In this document: positions 1 through 13,200 of the stretch, in pieces
How the letters are laid out: every line of letters begins with the position of its first letter
Position numbering within the stretch: the first letter of the stretch is position 1
From: Neodiprion pinetum
Lineage: Eukaryota > Arthropoda > Insecta > Hymenoptera > Diprionidae
Reading direction: 5' to 3'
Assembly: GCF_021155775.2 (NCBI RefSeq)
Contig: NC_060236.1
Location: 31,693,548 to 31,757,547 of the forward strand
DNA length: 64,000 bases
Made by a program: the position numbers and the translations under genes
The notes under the pieces: model-generated
Told to the model about the DNA's origin: nothing
What the model saw: the letters and a program-made list of their open reading frames with translations, nothing else
The model's database searches: none

Positions 1-1876
1 CCTTTGTCTTTATAACAGTTTTGTACGATTCAGATATTTCCAATGTTTGAATATCAATTACTACAAGCTGTTGTTAAATTTAGAATCGATGTATTAGAAT
101 TCGAGTGCAGTGTTAGATTACCTCGGAAATAATTTTCCGGGCTATTATTGTACGAGCGAATTGATAAGCACTTGAATTTGCTGGTTTTTTTTTTTACAGT
201 ATTTTTAACATTGCAATCTGAAAAACATACTTGACGGCTTAATTAGCGTCACAGTATAAAATACCGAGAAATCGAATATTGTTTGAAATACGGCAACCTT
301 ATTCACCTTCTTTGTCATTAGTTTTCACCTGATTGGGATGATTGCAATAAAAAGAAAAAGAAAAAGATAACGAATTTGGGGTAAAAACTGAAGAGGTGAG
401 GAAAAGGGTCCCTAGAATTGATTGACGCGAGTTAAAATGAAGAGAGAAACGAAGTTTAGAATTCAGGATGAAATTGATTAGACATCTTTGATGCAAGCCG
501 GTGAATAATAACGTAAAACGCGGTGCCATCCTGGGTATACTACATCTATATATATTTCGAGGGGGGGAATTGAAATCGCGAACCAAGTGCCATCGTGTCG
601 TATATACAAGAATCATAACGAACAACGTCGCACTCTTTGGCACTCGGATATATTCGGAGTGTTCGCTCGTTCGCGGACTCTGGAAATCCGGGACTCCCGG
701 TCTTCTGGAAGATCGGCACAGATCAAAGACCCTCGAGGGTTATCCGCGGTCCCTATGCTGCAGCCCTCGTACGCTTACACTCGACTCGTTCTAGAGTGGC
801 GTCAACTCGAATCCCGGAACAAGAATAAAGAATCGATGGCCTCATGCGTGAAACGATGCCACTGCAAACAATCCGCGATTTGTTTAGGTACCTACTACCA
901 TTCCGTCGCGATGCCCGTCAGCCGTACAAGGTACATCCTATAACCCGACTCTCTCAGAGTTTGGACACACAACTGACCGTGCAGGGATCACTGACCATTC
1001 ACCCCCTCGTATCATTATATCAAAATACGTACAGGGAAATATTCCAGCCTGCGGCAGCTTTGAATTCGCGAGTTTAATGTGAATTATTCAAATATCTGGT
1101 AAAATGCTTCATTTGGATATTCTTCTAGCTAAAATGGCGCCGATGAGAGGCGTCAGCTGATCCGTTCACGTTAATCGTACGCGTAATTCAAGCCAAGGAA
1201 AACTTCGCGCAAGCTCGCGGACTTTTACTTTGTTGTATGAAATTGATCGCGAGAGCGAAATTGGACGGATAATCTTTTTTACATTTAAATACGCCTGTAA
1301 CCTATAAACTATTCGAACACCAGATAGCGGTTTTCGGTATTTTTATACTTGAATTTTCTGTACTTTTCCCCTCTAGTTGGTTTCCGTCGACTTCATACCT
1401 CGCGGGTTGGATTAGATCTGTTTTCTCTCGCATCGTTGTCCGCGGGGTCGACTCCTATCATCGGGAAAAAGACGCGACCGGGAATCGCATGAATAGCATC
1501 CTAGCCTTTGATTCAATTTCTTTTCCCAATCTCGCCGCGCTAATGCACTTTCCCTAATCCTTGAGTCTGCTCATTGTCACATCCTCTGTGCACATGCATT
1601 GATAGCACATATCAAATTATGTCCAGCCTTCGCAACATCGTTTTGTGTTTGCAATCAGACTATCCAAAGTATGATACAGATAGGCAAATGGTTATGATGT
1701 AGAACCCCGTGGTATACCTACATTTGATGCGGGTTTCGTTCGGATGAGAATGGATAACGAGCTTAGCTCACGCCGTTAAGTAGGTGCTCGAAGGAAACGC
1801 GCTCGGGGTCTGTAGAATGGAGGGGAAGTGCTGATCCAATAATTAGCCAATTAGTCGCGATGGGGGACGAGGAGAC

Positions 1877-1912
1877 AGAGAGAGAGAGAGAAAGAGAGAA
1901 CGAGAGAGAGAA
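1877..1912. repeat. GA microsatellite
   Basis: Interrupted GA repeat. It gives a short spurious Glu/Arg-rich frame on the plus strand and Ser/Leu on the minus. Confidence 0.9.
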
Positions 1913-2532
1913 TGAGTTGGCTTCTGATTCTCTGTCGTTACTTATCGCCCACTTGGCTAATCTCTCAATTTTCACCAATCAAGCCTCTGCCTTATGGGTA
2001 TACGGATTACCACCCAGTTTCCGACTTTTCCAAGTCTCGATTCACTTCGTCCGGAGTTTCTCGATGTTAATATAAATTATCATCGATTTTCTTTATTAGC
2101 CTGCCATATTTTTCTTACACGTCGCTTTAAGCAGTATAGATTACGAAAGAAATGCAATCATTCGATTAGCCCTATTTCCGCAAACCGAGAAGATTGAGCA
2201 TATATGATACATTGTACAAAGAAATGTTGTGTTTAAGATTATCCTCTGCGGACTACTCTAGAATATTATTTTAGCTATCGATTCGAAAATTTTATATATC
2301 TTTGTTGTACAGTGTATTCGCATAAGTTTAACCAATGAAATTACCAGTGTAAATACAGCCAGTTCTCACGGGTTGATCAGTTATACGCAAGTCAAAATGG
2401 AGGATGTTCGCTTACTTGGTTGGAAAAGCGCAGGGTTCAGGAGGCGGGATCAGATATTGTGCCGGTCGCCAGTCGCTGCTGGCGTCAATATCTCTCGCTC
2501 TTTCTCTCTGCTCGACTTCTAGGCGTCGAGGG

Positions 2533-2585
2533 TTAGGTTTGCTTAGGTTAGGTTAGGATGAGTTAGGTTAGATTAGGTTAGGTTT
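2533..2585. repeat. interstitial TTAGG/TTAGGTT-type tract
   Basis: Several imperfect copies of GGTTA / TTAGG in a row (GTTAGG, CTTAGG, GTTAGG). TTAGG is the insect telomere repeat; short degenerate tracts like this are common inside insect chromosomes. Confidence 0.7.
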
Positions 2586-2964
2586 TAGTGAAACGCTAAA
2601 AGCAGAGTGCGAATGAGGATGGATGGATGGAATAGAACTGCCGTTGGCTAATTATGTTCAGGCGATGACGGATCAGGAGTAGCGTATCTACACGCAATGC
2701 CTTAATTCTTCGCCCTTTCAAGATCTATTGGGTTACGCTTCCGGTCTGACCGATCCAATTCATCCGTTAGACTTTCCTACGGGTTTCAGTGAATAATCGA
2801 AGCCCACATTGCGGATTGATGTTGATTTCCCAGATGTTGGATTTCGGGATTGAACATGAAAATTATTCCAGAATAGTTCACACTGATTCTGACTCTTCTC
2901 AATCTTAACACCACCGGTTTTTTTTTTTTTTTTGTTTTTTTCTTACAATGTGTCGCCTTGTTTT

Positions 2965-3081
2965 CACACGTGCGGAAATGGATTATGAGACGGTTTACTT
3001 TTTCGACAAGTCAGTTATCTGCATTGCCAACGTAGATGACTTGTAAAATTTAACCGTTTCAGAATCCATTTCCCCGTGTGT
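2965..3081. repeat. 117-nt long-stem hairpin
   Basis: CACACGTGCGGAAATGGATT on the left pairs with AATCCATTTCCCCGTGTG on the right, and pairing continues through ACGGTTTA and GACAAGTCA to a small centre. The stem is about 48 bp with few mismatches. The size would fit a very short MITE or a hairpin RNA precursor; the sequence does not distinguish them and no known miRNA seed was recognised. Confidence 0.65.
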
Positions 3082-4828
3082 ACCATGTAGTTTAAATTCT
3101 ATTTTAGACATACCGGGATCTTGAAATTTGTTGAAACGGCATTGCGTCGGGTTGAACAGAGCGGGAGAGAATGAGGAGTGAGAGCATCGCGACTACGTGG
3201 TATTCTGTCGGGGTTGGTTTGTAGGTGGATGGATGGATTCCTCATTACCGAGAGCGTTCTATTCACACCTTGTTTCGCATCCTGGCATATGAGCGATGGG
3301 TATAAACCGTAATGAAATGCAAACAAAAACCGGGCAAGATCATTATCATTACATTGCTAAAAAGAAGATCCAAGTCATCGCTTTTAAAAAACTGTAAAAA
3401 AAAAAAAAAACGGCAATAGACTCAATTGTACGGAAATCAGTTGCTGTAACACCTAAAATCTGGCATTGCGTGTTTAGTTTGATGCATTACGAACTTGATC
3501 TTCATTGATTAGCGTTGCAAATCTTTTGCGAAATTTTTTTTCTCCTCGTTTCAGTTTCTGGATGATCTCAGCCAAGATTTGAAAAAGTCTACATGTATAT
3601 AATAACTCCCCTGATCGCACAGTGAAATTTTAGGTTAAAAATACCTGATCGAGGTAGAATTGATTTTTGGACTCTCATGCTAGGGGTTTCAAAATGACAT
3701 CTTCTCATTTACCTCAAACATCATTCTCGCGGTTTCAATATAGGTAGATATAGTTAAGAACGGATCTCCGATATTGCACAAATCGATTGTCAATGCCGAA
3801 GCGAATTTAGACCAACGAAATTGTTTTTTTTTCTTTTTTTTCCAGAGTATCATACCTCCATGACGCAATATACAGACACTTTACGGAGGGTGAATCCCGC
3901 GCATATATTTGTAAACATGGACATATGTTCACACCCAGTTCCGTGGTCACTGTCCATACCTTAAATTCGAACCTTCTACGTGTTATAGACATACGCGGCC
4001 CCTCATTCTTCGTTCTTACGTAAACAGAAATTTAACGCTTTCGGTGCCCCTCGGGAGGTAAAAAAAAATCTTCGAAATATCCATCTGTGTCCGCTGTCAT
4101 GTCGTCGCGTGATCCCCACGACCAAATTGTCATCCACTTGATATTGTTACAAGTCGAGTAAATCGTGTGGAGTATAATGGTTAAAACCGTGTATGTTATA
4201 AGTATGAACAAACGAAGATAATTATTTTTTAACACAAATTTTTTTATAATATATATTGCGATTGTGTAATGACGTTTAGTTTATGAATATTAAATCGTAC
4301 CATTGCGATTATACGATTTTATCTCCCCGCATGGTAACCTGTAATGCATTCAATTTCGCGAGAATGGAAATGAAAAAACAAAAGAAAGAAATATAAGTAA
4401 ATAATGCCACCTATTCACATATTCATACAGATTTTGGCACTTGAATAAATCTCACTACGTGTATGACCTGTCATACACGTTGAATCGTAATATAAATATG
4501 GGGAGAGCTGCTCCCGCGTACATCGTAACAAACATTAACGTTTTTAGTGAATCGGTATTTTCGATTTACATTTTAATTTTTCTCCCTCTTGTTTACTTTG
4601 TTGATTCAATTTTGTTTTTCCTATTCTCATGCTGAATCTCATATCTCCAAATTACGTGGAACATGAAATTTTAACTTGATTGAAAATTACACAGTTTCAC
4701 AAAAAAAGTTGTTTCTTTTTAGAATTTATATTTAAATAAAGAATTTCTGGTTCTATGTATCGAATAATAAACAAAATCTTTTAATTATTACTTATGTAAC
4801 GTTTGCCTTTGTCTTTTTTACGTTGATA

Positions 4829-5210
4829 AATAATACCGGTCATCCCGAATTTTGAGTTTGGATTCTAGATGTCAAATTTTGATTTCTTTCACGTAAGTAA
4901 TAGAAGAAAGAATAGTTTTATCAGTTAAAGTTTTTACTTTTGTAGAAACTAGCTCGATATTTCGTATTTAAAAAAAAGTTATCCATTTTTTCAAACATTA
5001 AATTTTTGAATAACAGTGATTCAAATGCGAAACTGACGTTTGTTTAATTGTTACTTGCAATAAATGTTTGAGAAAATTGATAACTTGTCTTAATATCCGA
5101 AATAACGTTTTGATTTCAACAAAAGCAAACTTTATCTAATAAAACTATTTTTTCTTTCACATAAGTTACGCGGAAGAAATCAAAATTTCATGTTTACCGG
5201 TGTTATTGTA
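4829..5210. repeat. foldback element, about 190-bp arms
   Basis: From AATAATACCGGT at the left, the sequence reads back from ACCGGTGTTATT at 5196-5207 on the other strand. Shared blocks include AAATTTTGATTTCTT, AATAGTTTTATCAG-like and TTTTTTCAAACATT. The arms almost meet in the middle near 5025. The arms are diverged, so this is probably an old MITE. Confidence 0.7.
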
Positions 5211-6854
5211 GAGCAAAAAAAAAGTAAAAAAAAAGGGTAGCTGTATTACACGCTGCGTTAATGTCGTTGAAGTTGAGCCGTACAGGCAATGGGATTACCA
5301 GGTCTTACTTTCGTTAATACGTGATCCCATCTCCGTACTGCTCGAAAAAATTTGACGGTGACGTATCGCGATCAGACATATTGGAAACATTCCCCTTAAC
5401 GTATACTGTCTATGCGTATTTGGATTTTTTCGATATTGTTTTTCCGCGCGATCATATTTATTCAGTGGATAAATTCAACCCGTAGAAATTTTATCGCGCT
5501 CGTAGCCTGGCTGTGTCTTCTCTTCATCCCTGTGGGACACTGTATGCGGTACTCGCTGTCGCTTATAACATAATCTGCTTAGCGACCCGCATCCTCTGGA
5601 TTTGTGCGTTCTGCGGTTCTACGGCGAATCTGTTACAATGCGACATACACACGGTGCGGAACCGGAGCGGCGAGCCTTTAGTGTTTGAACGAGGCTTTAT
5701 ACCTATATATGTATACACGGCTCTTGTTGCTATTCATCTCACAGGACATACATGACGGGGAAGGAATATCGGGCAGTTCATCCAATCCTCATTCTTCGAC
5801 GACTGTGTATTTCATTTGAGTATCCTTGTTGCTCATTAACTTGTGACGATATCGATGATTGTTAAAAACACGTGGCCGAACGTCGGAAAGAAAATCATTA
5901 TTACCGATATTTCAGAATCACTTTCTAGACGTTTCGAGTTTCAACATAAGAGCAGGTATGTTTCTGTTTATCATGGTTTAATAAATTTCGGAAATTGTTA
6001 AATCTGCGAAGTAACGATTGTTCCTATAAAGCATGCATCGTTAAAGTAACGTTACTAACTTTATACTCGCATACAAGCCTAGCTTACGATGACGTTAAGA
6101 AAGAGTTTCGGTCAATCGCAGGAATCGAATATAAATTTCGCGGACCGTTTAGCAAGAAACTAATAATTTACGTCGTGATTAAATTCCATTTTTTATTTTT
6201 TATTTTTTTTTCTGATCAGAGTCTTGAGTTTCTTTGTGGTTTTTTTTTTTTTTCCTATCCGCTGTCATCTGTTTGTTATTCCTTTAGGTTTAAAAGAAAC
6301 AAAAAAAAAAGAAAAAAAACAAATGGTGAACCGTGTAGAAAAGATGTATGCGTATTGAAAATACAGATTCACGGACTTGCAAATGGAGTTCCTTCGTAAG
6401 ATAATAAAGTCAGAATATTTTTGCTAATTAAGTGGAAAAATGTAATAACCGCGAATAACCAACCCCCGCCTACAGACTACACTTGACTTGATAGCTTGAA
6501 GCTTCAATATAAACGAATTCTGCACAATCCGTACCTTATACAACCTCTATATATACATGTGTACGTGAATTACAATGTACAGACACTCGGTATATAATGT
6601 ACATAAAATGGGGTTTGATTCTCAGGCAGTCAGACGATCCTCATTCGGACAAAGTTGTGGTAATACTGCCTAATGTATCGTTATACTTTTAAAAAGGGGG
6701 GCCGTTGTAAAGTTTAAGAATCATGATCTTTTGGATCCGTATATAATCATCGACTTCCTAACGAATTGTGCAAATCTTTACGACATATTAGATATGCGAA
6801 AGAATCAATTTCGTTGGTTGTATAACGCGTGATTTTTATACGTACATTACATAC

Positions 6855-6886
<32 letters not shown>

Positions 6887-7630
6887 AAGTGATTTACCAG
6901 AAGAAGGTACTTGAGTTTTGCGAAGGGAGCCGACGATGGAAGTTTTCATTGAAAAACGTCCGGGTTGTATAACTTGAACGAATCCCAAATTGAGTGTGAT
7001 TACAGGGTTCTGTGCAGCCCAGCCACTTGAGCAGTCCCTTATAGGTACAGTACGTGTATTGTAAATTTTTGACATATGTATCAGTGTCTGGTCTAAAAAA
7101 TCTTTTCGCGGAGGGTGGATATAAGCGCACAGGAGAACGGCCCGAGGGTTCGTAAAATGGGCAACCTTCCTTAAAACGAGGGTCGAAGCAACGTTCCCGA
7201 TGCGAATCTGTATCTAGTCCACGTATTATATCCGATCTATCTATTCTGTCCGGGTAATTGTACCTACCATGCACAAATGTTGTATCGAGGAGGCAGAGAA
7301 AACGCGGATGCCATTTATCTTCACAAGCCGGTCGGGCAGAGAATGTTTACGGTATGAGTGGGACACGTGTTTGTACCGTATTTATTCGCTATCCTAATTT
7401 TGATCGATCAACGATTACTGCGGTAGGTATAAGGTATACTATCTATCATGACATCCGTTTTTTTTTTTTAAGGGTCCTCTTTCTTTTCACTATTTTGTTT
7501 ACCTACCTCTCGCGAAAATTGACTGGACGGTACGTTTCGATCATCACGAATTCGTTCAGTCGATCGCAGAAAGTGTTACGTGAAATTTTTTAGTGCTCAT
7601 TTTAAGAAGGGGACTGAAAATGACTTCTTG

Positions 7631-7660
7631 TTCTCTCTGTCTCTCTCTCTCTCTCTCTCT
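7631..7660. repeat. CT microsatellite
   Basis: TCTCTCTGT followed by a pure CT run. Confidence 0.9.
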
Positions 7661-10600
7661 ACCTAGTTTCACGCTTCGACCAATTGGCGCCCGAGTTCCA
7701 AAGAGCTTGGTTCCGCCATTTGCGGATGAACGCCAGAGCTATAATCTGTCTCGGTGTTAGTTTCTCTGGCGCATTTGAGCCGCCGTTTGGAGTGTTGACA
7801 GCTCCCTTTTAGACAGCTAGTTTGTTGTCCGCACTGTCCCCTCAGGTTTTACGCTAGACTTCATACGTGGCTACCTATACGGTAGCGCTTAAAACGAGGA
7901 GACGAGCTTCTTTTTTATGCGGGAGATTTGTCGACAGGAAGCGTTCTTTCGTATAGATTGGAAGTGAAACTTGGTTACCGTTGATCCGTGATGCAAGGAA
8001 ATGTAAGATTTGTCAGAACTGAAGACCGATTTTTCCTCATTCTGTTCATATCCCAAGATGACGTTACCCAAGTCACGTAAATACCTTTACTTGAGGTTAC
8101 GTATTTACTTCCGTATATAAAGGACAAAATATCAATCATATACGACATCACCTTGGATATGTTTTCTGATTGGTTTAACTGAAGTGTTACACAGGTATCG
8201 TTTCACCGATTTTTCTTACAAGTTCTGTGATCGTAGTCATTTTCCAAACGCGATTCCATTCCTGCAGGACCATTGGACCGACAGAGAGACTTGCAGATAA
8301 TTCCTCTCGTCAGAATGATAACGCTTAAGAGATTTTCTTGCGTGTGTTTTGTGGTTTGGGTTAGGGTGTTGGTTATATTGGGATGCTGGGAGCAGCCTCG
8401 GTTCGAATAGGTTTTGCGGGGGTCGCGAGCTGTGTTCCTGGCAAAACGCTTAGCGAGATTGCAGGCGACAATACAACAATGGAGAGGCGTGACATACGCC
8501 CCGATCACCACGCGACAGCCGTTGAAATCTCGCCAATTCAACGGATCGCACGTACACACATCGCCTTGGTACTCTCTACGTGTAACCGCCTCGTTCGCCG
8601 AATGTGGAAACGTGGTTGTTCGCCTTGACAGCGACACACCCTCTTCCTAGTTTAGCATAACCTATACAGCGCTAGTATTTCGATCGCATCTCCTTTACTG
8701 CACAAATTTTTTTTCTCCAAATATGTACCAGAACTTTGGTTATACAACTGCAGCTGCAATTTAGAAGAAACGCGACTCGTTCGTCAATCTTCCTTTTCAA
8801 AATTTAATGTACACCATGCAGGATGAACTGAATTAGACAATCGTTCGTGCGAAAACTATCTTGAGTTAGATTTTGCTTGAAATGATTTCTTGAGTTGTGT
8901 TTATAGTCGGATAATCTGGGAAGAATTTCTTTTCCTATTCTTTACCCTCTTTCTTCATCCCTGACTCTCTTTATATCTTTCGCTAACTCGCTCTCTTCAC
9001 GGAGAAAGTTATCATCGAATACGGTCGGCACAATTCTCTCGTACACGTCAGTCGCAGACTCCACTAAATACCGATCAGCGGTCTTTACTTCCCACACCAC
9101 AATTCTCCTCTTAACACACTCCGTCCAATGTGGTTTTCCCCTTCGGTCGCGTGCTTCAATCCCCGCTTTGCCCTCTATTAAATTAAATTGGACCCTAAAT
9201 TTGACGTTTCGTCGTTTCGTGTCGTTGTCTGTGTGTATGTTTGTGTATTTGTATTGTAGGTACAACGCGAGCGACAAACCAGCACACCGCTATAAGTTAT
9301 GGCACACCATACCAAGTCGTACCTTAAACCGTTAACAAAAAGATTTCCGTCCTTGGTTCACGCGTGTGACGAGATACTGACATGCATGTTATTTCCTTGC
9401 GAAACTTTGAACCGAGGGCGCGTCTCTCGATAATTGCTTCGATCCTCGCTGTTTGACCAATTGTTGGTATTCAGACGATTGTTCTTCGCCCTCACCAATC
9501 TCGGCCGGTAAAACAGGGAGCTAGAATCGCGGGACACTCACGCCTGATCTTCCTTCATTCACCCTCGTGTGTCACCCCCTCCTGATATCACGCGATCCAG
9601 AGGGACATTCCCTCTGTTAATTACCGCCTATGGTCCAAGGTATATTAACTATCACAAAATCGGTTGAAATCGATATCACGACGTAACGTTCTTGGACTCG
9701 ATCTTCATCGTTGCAGACTTGAGAACTAAGGGGGCTAGGTAGTCGTACGATCCCTAATTTCCCGCATACAGCAGGCAATTTTCTCTCGATGATGCTGTGC
9801 CGGGTACCCATAAGCCTGTGAAAACGGTAGTAGCGTAAAAAATTTTGTCGGACCAACGAACCGTAGGCGGTACGGTTACTCCAAATAATGGTAATCTATT
9901 AGATTATCGAAGGTTTTAGGTTTAATGAACCGTAGGCCAATTTATTGGTCATAATCTCGGACCGTTTACAATGTAGTGACAGAATAATGCGCCGCCTTTC
10001 CTTTTCTTCTTCTCCTTCTTCTCTTCCTGTACCTAATTCTTGCGAAGATCTATTTTTGTAATACGTCGGGTAAGCCAGGAAAGGCGTCTCTTCGGCGGTT
10101 CCTTTGACCCCTGAGAGGTGAATACTACACGAAAAACACCAAGATGGCGGATGATTGAGCGTCGAGCGGAGTGGCCAGTCACTGGCTAGCTTACTGCCGG
10201 TCCTTATGTTGGTATCCCTGTACGAGGCACATCTATACCTACACATATTTCTTAGGATAAACATGTATGAGAGTTTCACGCTATTGATACCCGATTTGCT
10301 CCCTGCAGGTTCTACTACGGGTACCTGTTTAGCCCACGTTAATTGATTTCAAGTATTTATAACAACTTAATCCGTCCTGTAGGTGGATCATCAATGGGAT
10401 TATGTGTCAGAATATCTCTTTGACTATTCTCGGCGCATTGCAGGCCGCCGGCTACCGTAGCTTAGGCTTAATACCCGTTACGGCTTAGCCTTATCCTTAA
10501 CCCTTGTACACACCCTTAACCCATTTCTCAACGCTCTCTTTAATGCTCCTTTTTTTCGCACAGTAAAACCTATCTTCCATGAATACTAGGGTTGTAACGA

Positions 10601-11389
10601 TCGTTCGTCTTATAATATCGTTGCTACCACACCATCGTGCAGATGTTACAATTCGTATTTGCTTCTGAGTTCTATGCGGCTGATCTTTGAAATCGGTTCA
10701 ATGCATATATATTCATGAAAGAATTTCGCACACCGCGGAGTCTTCCCGATCGCTCCTGTTCCTACACGTGGTACAGTATACAACTGTACAATATCCATTA
10801 TGTCTGTATATCTACAAGCTACAGAATCTTTCGGACTTTTCTGTTCATTCCCGTCTCTTATCCGTTTGAAGTTTACTCCGGATTCGCGATACCATGCGTA
10901 TAACTGCTAAGTAGATTTCGAACTGGATGACTATAGACAGGAAAAGATCCTCAAACGAAAGACTTAGGTAGATAGTAGGAAAGAAAAAATAAAAAATTTA
11001 TATCCCTTATTCGGATAAGTTTATATGTAAAATTTTGGTCGTAGGAGCTTACGATAGAAGGGATTTAAAAAAAAAAAAGTTTCAACGAAGTTTCAGAGTA
11101 CAAATAATTTACCGTTTCCGGTTCCGATTCCGTCAAGGTTTGGTAATACTAAGCCTCCGAGTGACTGCGGTTTGCGGACTTTTCTCGGCTCTGAATGCCG
11201 TTGCGCAAATTATTATTACCCGAATAGAATAGAGCAAGGCGAGTTTAGGTCTTTCAGGAAGTCTAGTTATGTGTGTATATACTCTCTAAGCAGATTATAC
11301 GCAATTTAAAATCTTTGCCCTGCTGCAGGTATACACCCTCTCTTATTATTACGTCTTGGCCTGCGTTGGCGTTTTGCGGAAAAGAAATT

Positions 11390-11424
11390 GAAAGAGAGAG
11401 AGAGAGAGCGAGAGAGAGAGAGAT
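11390..11424. repeat. GA microsatellite
   Basis: GAGA repeat with one GC interruption. Confidence 0.9.
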
Positions 11425-12375
11425 GGAGCAAAAGAGAAAAATTGAAGAACTACGCTTCCGACCAGAGAACCCGCAATGCGTCCGCTTGAGGTTCTCTTTA
11501 TTCTCAAACATTACTAAGTTGCTCGAGTTCTATGTAGGATGTTTGGTCGAATGGAAAGAGTATCGCTGCCCCTTGTGCACACTGGGTGTCTAGTTTATAG
11601 CAAAACTTTGAGTTTCATCCTACTTGCAGAAGGCATGAGTGAAAAATATTGCATGGCAATCGTTGTTCGTGATACATGTTTTATGGAAATCTTTGATACA
11701 GTTTGAATCGATGCTCCTTCCTTCACGAGACAATCTTATTTACGGTGTTCGAAATTGTCCAGGCAATGTTCACCGTATAGTGATAGACGAAGAGGATACC
11801 AAAATAAACAAACACCCTGTGTGCACATTGGACTCCATACAATTTTTGTACAGCTACTCTAACCGCAACATATTAACAAAACCACTGGTCTTGGAACCCT
11901 TCGGGCTAACGTGAATGGACCAACTTATCCATGGTGTCTATGGTGGCCGGCCCCGCATAAAGTAGCGTACCGACAACTATTTTCTATTCAGTTAAAACTT
12001 CCGTGCAATGGTATACCTGTAACAACAAGTTTCTACCTCAAAACATCAAAACACATAAGGTATACCCGCATAAAGAAACGAGGAAGGTTACCGCTCCAAG
12101 AGACGAGAGAAAAAAAAGAAAAAGAATATACACCGCGTTATTATGCATACGTAATTTAACCATAGATCTAAGCTGTTATAACAGTAATTGCGTTATCCAT
12201 GCGAACAGAGAATAGACCGATTATTCGGATCCCATTCACCGTGTTGATCATGTTTCGTTGCTCGCTATAAGCACCAAGCATAAGAATAGAAATAATGTTA
12301 AGGATCTGCTTTGGCCGATTTTGACGTTGATGTGTAATCTGTAAATATCGAAGTCCCGGGATCTCAAACGTAAAA

Positions 12376-13098
12376 AAGGGCTTAAGAGGGTCGTCGAGTG
12401 TGAAGGCTGTTTTTTATACGGTTTTTTGAATGTTTTTTTCTTAAGACAAATCATTGAAATAAAACTTGTCATCATTTTTATATTATATTTATTGACATTT
12501 AAACAAAGTTTGTGAATTTTTTGGCGACGAAATATTGAATACAACTCAATTTATACTGCCCGATAGAAATGTATGTAAAAAAAAAAGTTTAGATATGGGT
12601 TCCCAAAAAGCATCGGACCAATCCAGCTTAAATTTTTGCACCATCTTTATTATATCTATATACCTATCGCGTAAGCTCGGACGGTCATGATTGCTTTGTT
12701 AGTTGTCATTTCGTAAAAAAAAAGTGAAATTTGTATTTTTTTATTCCATTTGGTTAGCTCGTTAAATAAAAACTACCGAAGCAATCATGATTATCTTAGT
12801 TCACGCGATAGGTATAGGTATAATAAAGATGCTGTAAAAATTTAAGCAGGAACGGTCTAAGTGCTTATTGAGATATCATGTCTACACTTTTTTTTTACAT
12901 ACGTTTCTATCGGGCAGTACATACATTGGGTAATATTCACTATCTCATCTCCAAAAAATTTACCTAGTTTGTTTAAATGTCAACAAATATAATGTGAAAA
13001 TTATGAGAAATTGTATTTCAATGGTTTGTCTTATGAAAAAAATACCGAAAAAAACCTTAAAAAAAAACAGCCTTCACACTAGACGAAACCCTTATAAC
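12376..13098. repeat. foldback element with about 330-bp arms
   Basis: The left arm 12376-12704 matches the reverse complement of 12771-13098 along its full length with many substitutions and small indels (for example GTGTGAAGGCTG, TTGACATTTAAACAAA, TACTGCCCGATAGAAA and TACCTATCGCGT appear in both arms). The centre is about 66 bp. It has no coding capacity. The lower identity than the element at 49.8 kb suggests an older insertion. Confidence 0.85.
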
Positions 13099-13160
13099 AG
13101 CAATTCCGAACAAAAACACTTCTACACATTTTCATTTGACGCAGAAATAAAGAAATGGCA

Positions 13161-13200
13161 TGGATTCTACGAAATCGCAATTATAAATTCGTAGAATCCA
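13161..13200. repeat. short perfect hairpin
   Basis: TGGATTCTACGA and its exact reverse complement around a 16-base loop, 60 bases beyond the 12.4-13.1 kb foldback. Confidence 0.7.

Larger units (their letters stand above)
1..12375. other. gene-free stretch
   Basis: No coding exon, RNA gene or transposase was recognised. It holds the hairpin at 3.0 kb, the foldback at 4.8-5.2 kb, GA/CT repeats and a GC-richer patch at about 8380-8640 where frames on both strands are open by composition. A 42-codon frame starting at about 2398 (MEDVRLLGWKS...) has a good start context but no other support. Likely intergenic or intronic. Confidence 0.6.

Noticed and set aside
8203..8650. Open frames on both strands in a GC-richer patch
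   Set aside because: No recognised motif; open reading on both strands at once suggests composition rather than coding.
8942..9277. 111-codon minus-strand frame with a charged, helix-like tail
   Set aside because: The peptide looked protein-like, but I see no convincing family and no supporting splice structure.
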